Made by a program: the position numbers and the translations under genes. Below are positions 1-4,559 of a DNA stretch of 5,546 nucleotides, one piece after another. Below the pieces are notes generated by a model. The model made no database searches, was not told the DNA's origin, and saw only the letters and a program-made list of their open reading frames with translations. Position 1 is the stretch's first letter. Each line of letters begins with the position of its first letter. The stretch is from positions 1 to 5,546 of the forward strand of contig JAWLCQ010000262.1 of NCBI GenBank assembly GCA_041687095.1. The letters run 5' to 3'. The stretch is from JAWLCQ01 sp041687095 (GTDB lineage: Bacteria > Planctomycetota > Phycisphaerae > SM23-33).

Positions 1-28
1 GGAAGCGTTCCGAGTTGTCCCGGACGTT

Positions 29-46
29 GGGGGTCTGGAGACCCCC
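29..46. repeat. Strong GC-rich hairpin in the left intergenic region
   Basis: Arms GGGGGTC (29-35) and GACCCCC (40-46) are perfect complements around the tetraloop TGGA. No T-run follows on either strand, so this is not a canonical intrinsic terminator. It could be the 3' end of a gene left of the window, a dispersed palindromic repeat, or an RNA processing site. The sequence alone cannot separate these. Confidence 0.5.
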
Positions 47-90
47 ACCGCACGCGCCTGGAGCCGCACAGGCGCACGGAGCCGCGCCGG

Positions 91-148
91 CGCTCGGGGC
101 GGTTTCGCTCGGGGCGGTTTCGCTCGGGGAGCGGTTTCGCTCGGGGGG
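91..148. repeat. 15-bp tandem repeat, about 3.7 copies
   Basis: The unit CGCTCGGGGCGGTTT is perfect at 91-105 and 106-120. It recurs at 121-137 with a 2-nt insertion and continues as a partial copy from 138 before dissolving into a G7 run. The array lies in a stretch with no convincing gene (1-229). An open frame does cross it, but its product is a low-complexity Ala/Gly/Pro/Arg string with no start signal, so I treat the array as non-coding. Confidence 0.75.
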
Positions 149-162
149 GCCGCCGGCCGGAT

Positions 163-191
163 TTGCCTTTTTCGGCAAGGCATCCTATGGT
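163..191 (+). promoter_or_regulatory. Putative sigma70-type promoter for the Arg-rich small gene
   Basis: TTGCCT (163-168, 4/6 to TTGACA) and TATGGT (186-191, 4/6 to TATAAT) are separated by exactly 17 nt. A start near 198 would give a leader of about 60 nt before the GTG at 260. A small inverted repeat (TTGCC 163-167 with GGCAA 174-178) overlaps the -35 side. The match is modest and is inferred from spacing and position. Confidence 0.35.
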
Positions 192-245
192 TCGCGCGCC
201 CGGGGAGTGCGTGAGCAGCCCCGGAGAGCGTGAGGGCAACAGGAC

Positions 246-251
246 AGGAGG
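246..251 (+). promoter_or_regulatory. Shine-Dalgarno that decides a GTG start
   Basis: A perfect AGGAGG sits 8 nt before GTG at 260-262. The frame could also begin at GTG 230, which would place this site inside the coding region, or at ATG 272. The optimal spacing makes GTG 260 the best start. Confidence 0.7.
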
Positions 252-259
252 AACAGCAC

Positions 260-532
260 GTGGAACCGCGCATGGGCCAGGAGCGACGAAAGCTCCCCGA
301 CCGCCGAATGGGCCACAAGCCCATCCCCTTCGCCAACCGTCGCCGGCGGAACCGCCGCAGCGGGTTTGACTACCGCAAGCAGCCCACGGGCAACCGGGGC
401 GAGGACCGGCGGGAGGAAGGCGAGGATCGCCGCGTCGAGGAGCGGCGGGTGAAGATCGTGGCCTATGCGGGCCCCGAGCGCAGGAAGGCACAAAGGCGAT
501 TGGGCAAGGAGCGGAGGCAATTCTCGTACTGA
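260..532 (+). CDS. Arginine-rich small protein with repeated ERR/DRR motifs
   Basis: The product is 90 residues from GTG 260, chosen for its perfect AGGAGG 8 nt upstream. It contains about 25 Arg and 6 Lys against about 14 acidic residues, so it is strongly basic. Recurrent R-pair motifs run its length: ERRKLPDRR at 8-16, RRRRNRRSG at 27-35, DRR and ERR at 49-63, and PERRKAQRRLGKERR at 72-86. Similar GxDRRxGxDRR strings occur as short basic segments in many bacterial signalling and PilZ-associated proteins, but I see no PilZ fold, signal peptide or membrane segment here. A cytoplasmic nucleic-acid- or protein-binding role is plausible but unproven. The next gene converges, with 8 nt between the stop codons, so this is probably a monocistronic unit. 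I do not recognise a named family. Existence is supported by the ribosome site and motif periodicity rather than by homology. Confidence 0.65.
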   Translation: MEPRMGQERRKLPDRRMGHKPIPFANRRRRNRRSGFDYRKQPTGNRGEDRREEGEDRRVEERRVKIVAYAGPERRKAQRRLGKERRQFSY

Positions 533-557
533 CGTCGGCGTCACTTCCGCGGTGACG
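530..557. terminator. Palindromes spanning the convergent gene ends
   Basis: TGACG (530-534) and CGTCA (539-543) form a 5-bp stem with loop TCGG. The palindrome contains the stop codon of the plus gene (530-532) and that of the minus gene (541-543). CGTCAC (539-544) can instead pair with GTGACG (552-557) around a 7-nt loop, so the two stems are mutually exclusive. Neither is followed by a T-run, so intrinsic termination is uncertain; transcript-end protection is an alternative. Confidence 0.3.
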
Positions 558-714
558 GGGGCATGTCGGGGGCGGGCTTGCCCGCTTCCGTGCTCTCCTT
601 CTGCGACTGATAGATGCAATCCCAGAACTCTCGGCAGGTCACGTGGGACCCGGCCTTGCAGGGCTGGTGCGTCCTCGGGCAGTCGCCGTCGTGCTGTACG
701 GATCGCTCGGGCAT
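541..714 (-). CDS. Four-cysteine small protein, unrecognised
   Basis: The 57-residue product starts at ATG 714 on the minus strand, 9 nt after a strong AGGAGGAGG. The frame stays open further upstream to about 975, but that extension is low-complexity, so the ATG with the ribosome site is preferred. Four cysteines lie at 12, 19, 27 and 33 (CX6CX7CX5C), with His at 8, 16 and 24 among them. The C-terminal third (about 36-57) is polar and proline-rich. There is no signal peptide or hydrophobic segment, so a cytoplasmic location is likely. The Cys/His pattern could bind a metal ion or form disulphides, but it is not a spacing I can assign to a named zinc-ribbon or ferredoxin family. The gene converges on the Arg-rich gene and is co-oriented with DUF2267 261 bp upstream. 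I do not recognise the function. Confidence 0.6.
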   Translation of the reverse strand: MPERSVQHDGDCPRTHQPCKAGSHVTCREFWDCIYQSQKESTEAGKPAPDMPPSPRK

Positions 715-723
715 TGTGGGCGT

Positions 724-732
724 CCTCCTCCT
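724..732 (-). promoter_or_regulatory. Strong Shine-Dalgarno for the four-Cys gene
   Basis: The minus strand reads AGGAGGAGG here, with 9 nt between its proximal AGGAGG and ATG 714. This is the main evidence that the short frame is translated and that its long upstream extension is not part of the protein. Confidence 0.65.
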
Positions 733-841
733 ACGCGTTCCCAGTGGCCCTCGCGCCGCGTCGATTCGACGTGGTGGCTCGGTTTGGCACACCCCGCCGC
801 CCGCGCCCGAGTTCCGTGAAACGCGTATCAGAGATCGCTCC

Positions 842-868
842 AGTATAGGCCCCCCTCCGCCCGCGCAA
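842..868 (-). promoter_or_regulatory. Possible promoter upstream of the four-Cys gene
   Basis: On the minus strand TATACT (842-847, 5/6 to TATAAT) is an unusually AT-rich hexamer for this DNA. TTGCGC (863-868) lies 15 nt upstream, shorter than the ideal 17. The leader to ATG 714 would be about 120 nt and would include the 759-771 palindrome. The -10 match is good, but the spacer is short and the UTR long. Confidence 0.35.
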
Positions 869-975
869 CCAGCGGGCCCGGCTGGCGGAGTCCGCATTCG
901 GGAACGGCTACGGGTGGACGGTTGGATACATCGCGGGCGTCGCGGACCTCGCGGATCGGGCGCCCACCCCTGCAC

Positions 976-1434
976 TCACGCCGCCTCCGCCGCCCCCCCT
1001 TCCTCCTGGGGCCAGAGCGTACGGAGTTCCGGAGGCAACATGCGGACGATGTTCTGGATCTCCCCGGGCGTGATCCTGCGGCTCAGCAGGCGGAACGTGC
1101 CCTCGATGGCCTCCAGCGGAGGGATCTCCGGGTGCCCGCCCAGTTTCTCGTTCACGGAGCGGAGGAACTCCTCCCGCGAACGGATCTTGCTGGGCGTGGC
1201 GGCCGGTTTCCAACCCTCGTAGTACAGGCCGCGGATGAGCATGGGAAGCTGCGCCCCCAGGTGGGCCGCCTCGTCAATGGTCAGGCGGTCGCGCAGCGAG
1301 TGCAGGACCGAGCGCAGCATGGCGTACGCCTTGTGCGGGTCCTGGCGCCCCGTGTCGGCCGATAGCTCGTTCAGCCACTCGTGGGTCTTCTCGACGGTCC
1401 GGTCGATGAAGTCGGTCGGGTTGTTGGGAGACAT
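976..1434 (-). CDS. DUF2267-family protein
   Basis: The product is 152 residues. ATG 1434 was chosen because AGGGG lies 7 nt upstream and family-like sequence begins directly after it; a 16-residue longer start has no such support. Two related helical units are visible. The first (about 9-72) ends in a DRLTIDEAAHLGAQLPMLIR-type motif at 49-68. The second (about 86-142) ends in RRITPGEIQNIVRMLPPELR at 119-138. This internal duplication, with LPxxLR-like helix ends, is characteristic of DUF2267. No signal peptide or membrane segment is seen, so a soluble cytoplasmic protein is expected. The family has no established biochemical function to my knowledge. It is divergent from the heparinase gene and upstream of the four-Cys gene on the same strand. 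The C-terminal tail is short and Glu/Ala-rich. Family assignment is confident; role unknown. Confidence 0.85.
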   Translation of the reverse strand: MSPNNPTDFIDRTVEKTHEWLNELSADTGRQDPHKAYAMLRSVLHSLRDRLTIDEAAHLGAQLPMLIRGLYYEGWKPAATPSKIRSREEFLRSVNEKLGGHPEIPPLEAIEGTFRLLSRRITPGEIQNIVRMLPPELRTLWPQEEGGAAEAA

Positions 1435-1441
1435 GGCATTA

Positions 1442-1446
1442 CCCCT
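1442..1446 (-). promoter_or_regulatory. Ribosome binding site that fixes the DUF2267 start
   Basis: The minus strand reads AGGGG with 7 nt to ATG 1434. It supports this ATG over the in-frame ATG at 1482. Confidence 0.6.
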
Positions 1447-1453
1447 GTGATCT

Positions 1454-1471
1454 TGCGGCGCCGGCGCCGCA
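1454..1471. promoter_or_regulatory. Perfect 18-bp palindrome upstream of the DUF2267 gene
   Basis: TGCGGCGCC (1454-1462) is followed directly by its exact complement GGCGCCGCA (1463-1471). It lies 20-37 nt before the start codon. Having no spacer suits a dimeric operator better than an RNA hairpin. An AT-rich CATATA (1480-1485; minus TATATG) lies just upstream and could be a weak -10, which would put the palindrome over the transcription start. I could not find a good -35. Confidence 0.4.
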
Positions 1472-1526
1472 TGCGTCCTCATATACTCCTGCCTCTATTC
1501 ATCATCCTAGTGTCGCCCGAACGGAT

Positions 1527-1549
1527 CCCCACCCCCTTCCCATCCCCCC
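1527..1549 (-). other. G-quadruplex-forming motif
   Basis: The minus strand has four G-runs of 6, 3, 5 and 4 separated by loops of AT, AA and T, fitting the usual G3+N1-7 pattern with very short loops. It lies on the sense strand of the DUF2267 gene, about 93-115 nt before its ATG. Whether it is in the promoter or the transcript is unknown. Confidence 0.5.
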
Positions 1550-1570
1550 TTGCCAGAGCTATCGCAAAGT

Positions 1571-1654
1571 CCCGTTCGCCGGGCGCGACGGGTTCGCAGG
1601 ACCCGCAGCCCGCCGCGTGCTCGTGCGAGCACGGCTGCAAACAGCGCAGCCGTG
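1571..1654. repeat. Cluster of overlapping inverted repeats
   Basis: CCCGT (1571-1575) can pair with ACGGG (1588-1592). CGGGT (1589-1593) can pair with ACCCG (1601-1605) around 7 nt. CGTGCTCG (1616-1623) pairs perfectly with CGAGCACG (1626-1633). CACGGCTGC (1630-1638) pairs perfectly with GCAGCCGTG (1646-1654) around a 7-nt loop. Adjacent stems share bases, so some are mutually exclusive. Candidates are stacked operators upstream of the heparinase promoter, a small structured RNA, or a repetitive palindromic element. Confidence 0.55.
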
Positions 1655-1704
1655 GCACCCGCGAGCCCGACTTTACGATGGCCCTGTCCTCCTTGCCCTC
1701 CCTC

Positions 1705-1733
1705 TTGCCCCGGCCCGCCGCGGGGCCTATCCT
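1705..1733 (+). promoter_or_regulatory. Putative promoter giving a leaderless heparinase mRNA
   Basis: TTGCCC (1705-1710, 4/6) and TATCCT (1728-1733, 4/6) have an exact 17-nt spacer. The -10 ends 6 nt before ATG 1740, so transcription would begin at about the A of the start codon. This agrees with the lack of any Shine-Dalgarno there. The hexamer matches are moderate, so the position is the main argument. Confidence 0.35.
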
Positions 1734-1739
1734 CCCTTC

Positions 1740-3677
1740 ATGCGACCTCACATTTACGTAACGGCGGAACGGGTGGACGGGCTGCGCAGCGTGGACGATC
1801 TTCGCGGCGGTTCGGCCGCCGGCCACGGTCAATACCTCCGCGACTGCATGCTGGAGCTATGCGAGGAGGATGTCGCGTCGCCCCCGCTCGTCCCGGGGTC
1901 GGCGATCGCGGGGCGCTCGGAGCTGCACGTCGGCAAAGCCAATCGCGACTACACCATCTGCCGCGCCGTCGAGCGCCGCCTCCTCCGCTGCGCCCTCGCC
2001 AACCTGCTGACGGGCGAGGATCGCTACCGCGAGGCGGTGCTGCGGCAGATCGAGAGCCTCTACGACGAGCACCAGTGGCCCGACTGGCGGGACCTGTCGC
2101 ACCTCTGGTCCCCCGCCGACCTCCGCACCGGCCAACTCGCCCGCGCCGTCGCCCTCGCCTATGACTGGCTGCACCCCGCCCTCACCCCCGAGCAGCGGAC
2201 GTGGATCGTCGACGGGCTCGACCGCCGCGCCATCGCCCCCTTCTTCCAGGCCGTCGAGTCCGGCGACTGGTGGGTCAACGCCCTCAACAACTGGATGACC
2301 TGCATCGTCGGAGGACTGGGGGTGGTGGGGATGGCCCTGGCGGGCAGCCACCCCCGGTCCGCCGAGCTGATCGACTTCTCCCTGCCCCGCATGCGGGGCT
2401 ACCTCGACACGTACGGCCGCGAGGGCGAGTTCAACGAGTCCCCCTTCTACGCCAACGCCACCCAGTACCCTGTCGCCTATTTCATGGCGTTGCGGTACCA
2501 CACGCGGGGGAAGGACGAACATCTGGCGAACTGGCCCTTCCCGCAGACGCTCCGCTGGGCGATGCACTGCACGCTCCCGCCCGGGCGGGTGGCGGCGTTC
2601 GGGGATTCGCCCAAGGACGCTCCGCCCAGCGTGTCCCACGTCCCCGCCGTCGCCGCCGCCACGCGGGACGGCGTGCTCCAGTGGTTCTACCTCGCCTACC
2701 ACGACCGCGACGCGGCCAGCCGCCTCCTGCCCCTGGAGCTGCTGTGGTACGACCCCACCGTCGAGCCCCTGGCCCCCGAGCACCGCGAGGTGCGCGGGCG
2801 GGCGTTCCGCGACAACGGCCAGGTCGTGGCCTCGCGGACCGACTGGCAGCCGGCGTCGACGGCGTGCGTGGTGTACGGCAAGGGCGGAGCGGGGACGGAG
2901 AACCACGGGCACCACGACGCGGGGCAGGTCTGCATCGACGGGTACGGGGAGCGGCTGATCGTGGATCTGGGCTCGCCCTCGAACTACCCCCCGGACTTCT
3001 TCGGGCCCGACCGCTACCGCTACTACAACGCTAGCGTCTGGGGGCACAACGTGCTGTTCGTCGGAGGGTGGGAAACGCGGACGGGCGAGGAGCACCGGGC
3101 GATCCTGCTGGGCAGCGAGTTCGACGAGGAGCGCGGGGGGTGGTGGCAGTTCGACCTCACCCCCCTCTACGACGCCGCCCACTCCATCCGCCGCACCGTC
3201 GTGCACCTGCACCCGGGCGTGGTGGTCGTGGTGGACGATGCGCAGCTCGCGATCCCCGCGGCCGTCTCGCTGCGGTGGCACACCGCGGTGGAGTCCGTCC
3301 CCGACGAGGAGGGGCGCTTCGGATTCGCCGTGGGGGACGTGCACCTCCGCGGGCGGGTGGAGTGCCTCGGGGCCCCGGCGGGGACGCGGGCGCTGCGGCA
3401 GTTCTACATCCCCCCGTTCGATCGCGGCCGCCTGGGCGAGCCCCTCGACGCCCGGGGCGAGCCGTTCATCGAGATCGGCACGCTCACGCACGCCTGCCGC
3501 TTCGTGACGACGTTCGGGATCTTCGGGCCCGGCCAGTCCCCCGAGCCCTGGCGCCGCCCCCCCGAGGGCTGGACACTCGACGCCCCCGAGGGCCTCATCG
3601 ACGTCCGCGTCACGCCCGACCGCCTCCGCGTCTGGAACCCCGTCCGCAAGAGCGGCTGGGACGTCCGGTTGACGTGA
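1740..3677 (+). CDS. Heparinase II/III-family protein (polysaccharide lyase-like)
   Basis: The product is 645 residues. ATG 1740 was chosen because family-like sequence (RPHIYVTAERVDGLR) begins immediately; the frame extends 41 codons upstream, but that part is low-complexity. Members fold as an N-terminal alpha/alpha toroid plus a C-terminal beta-sandwich and cleave uronic-acid-containing glycans by beta-elimination. The toroid spans roughly 60-330, with DWWVNALNNW at 176-185 and a Tyr-bearing EFNESPFYANATQYP segment at 230-244, a likely source of the catalytic Tyr. The beta-sandwich part starts near 375 and carries the diagnostic NHGHHDAGQ (388-396), then GERLIVDLGSPSNYP and a later GHN with His436. 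The exact catalytic residues and substrate cannot be fixed here. No signal peptide or lipobox is seen, odd for an enzyme acting on extracellular polymer. No Shine-Dalgarno is present. It precedes a lipoprotein and a flippase-like gene, suggesting glycan turnover during surface-polymer production. Family is secure; substrate is unknown. Confidence 0.88.
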   Translation: MRPHIYVTAERVDGLRSVDDLRGGSAAGHGQYLRDCMLELCEEDVASPPLVPGSAIAGRSELHVGKANRDYTICRAVERRLLRCALANLLTGEDRYREAVLRQIESLYDEHQWPDWRDLSHLWSPADLRTGQLARAVALAYDWLHPALTPEQRTWIVDGLDRRAIAPFFQAVESGDWWVNALNNWMTCIVGGLGVVGMALAGSHPRSAELIDFSLPRMRGYLDTYGREGEFNESPFYANATQYPVAYFMALRYHTRGKDEHLANWPFPQTLRWAMHCTLPPGRVAAFGDSPKDAPPSVSHVPAVAAATRDGVLQWFYLAYHDRDAASRLLPLELLWYDPTVEPLAPEHREVRGRAFRDNGQVVASRTDWQPASTACVVYGKGGAGTENHGHHDAGQVCIDGYGERLIVDLGSPSNYPPDFFGPDRYRYYNASVWGHNVLFVGGWETRTGEEHRAILLGSEFDEERGGWWQFDLTPLYDAAHSIRRTVVHLHPGVVVVVDDAQLAIPAAVSLRWHTAVESVPDEEGRFGFAVGDVHLRGRVECLGAPAGTRALRQFYIPPFDRGRLGEPLDARGEPFIEIGTLTHACRFVTTFGIFGPGQSPEPWRRPPEGWTLDAPEGLIDVRVTPDRLRVWNPVRKSGWDVRLT

Positions 3678-3678
3678 C

Positions 3679-3742
3679 ACCGCAAGCAGGGCTTTCTCTC
3701 CGCTCCGCCCACACGGCTTGCACGGGGGGCGCTCCTTGCGGT
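3679..3742 (+). other. Potential stem-loop between heparinase and lipoprotein genes
   Basis: ACCGCAAG (3679-3686) and CTTGCGGT (3735-3742) are perfect 8-bp complements enclosing 48 nt. Inside them a CGCCC and a GGGCG can form a nested stem. The structure fills most of the 77-bp gap and starts just after the heparinase stop. It could attenuate read-through or stabilise the 3' end; no T-run follows, so it is not a standard terminator. Confidence 0.35.
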
Positions 3743-3747
3743 AGCCT
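3718..3747 (+). promoter_or_regulatory. Weak promoter-like pair before the lipoprotein gene
   Basis: TTGCAC (3718-3723, 3/6) and TAGCCT (3742-3747, 3/6) are 18 nt apart, and the -10 ends 7 nt before ATG 3755. The geometry resembles the heparinase promoter and would also give a near-leaderless transcript. Both hexamers are poor, so read-through from upstream is an equal possibility. Confidence 0.2.
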
Positions 3748-3754
3748 CTTCCGT

Positions 3755-4546
3755 ATGAACAGGACAAGGCTTGCTGGGATGCTGCTGTTGGCCGGGGGGC
3801 TGCTGGGCGGATGCGCCGGGCCCGTCGAGACGCCCCCCGAGGGCCGCACCCTCCTCGCCCAGGCCAAGGACGCCTACCAGCGGGGGGAGGACCTGGCGGC
3901 CATCGACGCCCTCGACGACTTCATCGACCGCTATCCCTCCACCGACCTCGCCGACCAGGCCCTCTACTACCGCGCCCGTGCCCAGTACCGCCGCGACCGC
4001 TACCCCCAGGCGGCCTCCGATGCCCGCCGGGTCATCTACCTCACCCGCCGCGACGAACTCGCCGCCGCTGCCGCCGTCCTCCTGGGCGACATCGCGGCCC
4101 ACAACGACCAACGCATCGAGGCCATCGACCACTACACCCGCGCCCTCGAACTCCTCCCCTCCGACGCTCGCCCCCGTGACTACGCCCTCTACCGCCGCGG
4201 CGTGACCTTCCAGCACCTGGGCCGCTGGGACGAGGCGGACCTCGACTTCGACCGCCTCGTCCACACCTTCCCCGACTCCCCCGCCGCTGCGCTCGTCAAC
4301 CGCCGCGTGCGCTCCACCGCCTGGACGCTGCGGCTGGGCGCTCACAGCGAACCCGCCCCCGCCGACGCCGACGCCGCCCGCTACCGCCGCCAGGGCCTCC
4401 CCGTACAGGTGCGGATGACGCGATTCGGCGGCCCCCCGGTGTTCGTCATCGAGTACGGGCGCTACGCCTCCCACGCCGATGCCCGCACCGCCCAGGCCAA
4501 GCTCTCCGCCGCCGCCCCCGACGCCGCCGTGGCACTGACGCGGTAG
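3755..4546 (+). CDS. TPR-repeat lipoprotein with a C-terminal SPOR-like segment
   Basis: The product is 263 residues from ATG 3755, where a textbook lipoprotein signal begins: basic MNRTR, hydrophobic core 6-17 and lipobox LGGC with the lipidated Cys at 20. Longer in-frame starts are inside the heparinase gene and lose the signal. After a Pro-rich linker, helical TPR-like repeats run at about 34-64, 66-100, 104-137 and 143-176, with aromatic/Ala patterns such as AYQRGEDLAAIDALDDFIDRYP at 40-61. This arrangement resembles BamD/YfiO-type and related TPR lipoproteins. The last 50 residues (about 214-263), with FVIEYGRYASHADARTAQ at 230-247, resemble the second half of a SPOR domain, which binds peptidoglycan. 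The protein is probably a periplasmic, membrane-anchored scaffold. BamD itself has no SPOR segment, so I do not use that symbol. No Shine-Dalgarno is evident. The next gene follows 13 bp later, implying co-transcription. Confidence 0.8.
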   Translation: MNRTRLAGMLLLAGGLLGGCAGPVETPPEGRTLLAQAKDAYQRGEDLAAIDALDDFIDRYPSTDLADQALYYRARAQYRRDRYPQAASDARRVIYLTRRDELAAAAAVLLGDIAAHNDQRIEAIDHYTRALELLPSDARPRDYALYRRGVTFQHLGRWDEADLDFDRLVHTFPDSPAAALVNRRVRSTAWTLRLGAHSEPAPADADAARYRRQGLPVQVRMTRFGGPPVFVIEYGRYASHADARTAQAKLSAAAPDAAVALTR

Positions 4547-4559
4547 AACCAGGACCCGC

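Larger units (their letters stand above)
715..975. other. Intergenic spacer between the four-Cys and DUF2267 genes
   Basis: I see no convincing gene in these 261 bp. The spacer holds a 13-bp palindrome with arms CGTCGA and TCGACG (759-771). It also holds a GC hairpin with arms GCCCGC (859-864) and GCGGGC (872-877), possibly ending the DUF2267 transcript though without a T-run. A short palindrome GCGGA-G-TCCGC lies at 885-895. Three in-register 9-bp units beginning TCGCGG occupy 931-957. Open frames crossing the spacer are low-complexity Arg/Pro/Gly and look like high-GC artefacts. Confidence 0.6.
1435..1739. other. Divergent intergenic region between DUF2267 and heparinase genes
   Basis: This 305-bp region separates two divergently transcribed genes and should contain both promoters. 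From the DUF2267 side it holds a ribosome site, a perfect 18-bp palindrome, an AT-rich -10-like element, a G-quadruplex motif, a series of overlapping inverted repeats (1571-1654) and a promoter-like pair next to the heparinase ATG. Open frames crossing it, including an N-terminal extension of the heparinase frame to GTG 1617, are low-complexity and lack start signals, so I read the region as regulatory. Confidence 0.7.

Noticed and set aside
15..233. A 72-codon frame in the left region
   Set aside because: It runs through the hairpin and tandem repeat, is low-complexity and lacks a ribosome site.
715..975. Upstream extension of the four-Cys frame to about 975
   Set aside because: It is Arg/Pro/Gly-rich with no start signal, while a strong ribosome site precedes the internal ATG at 714.
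614..1365. Plus-strand frames across the spacer and DUF2267 gene
   Set aside because: They are shadows of the minus-strand genes, with Arg/Pro/Ser-rich products lacking motifs.
1588..1605. A T-arm-like GGGTTCGC motif suggesting a tRNA
   Set aside because: The base after TTCG is C rather than the conserved A, the stem/loop register does not fit a T-arm, and no acceptor or anticodon arm is found nearby.
1617..1739. A longer start for the heparinase gene at GTG 1617
   Set aside because: The 41 extra residues are low-complexity, do not form a signal peptide and overlap strong inverted repeats. Family-like sequence begins at ATG 1740.
3068..3754. A 229-codon N-terminal extension of the lipoprotein frame
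   Set aside because: It overlaps the heparinase gene out of frame, is Arg/Pro/Gly-rich, and would bury the lipoprotein signal.
1857..3767. A 636-codon open frame antisense to the heparinase gene
   Set aside because: Its product is low-complexity Gly/Val/Arg/Ala/Pro, as expected opposite a gene with G/C-ending codons. The plus strand carries clear family motifs.
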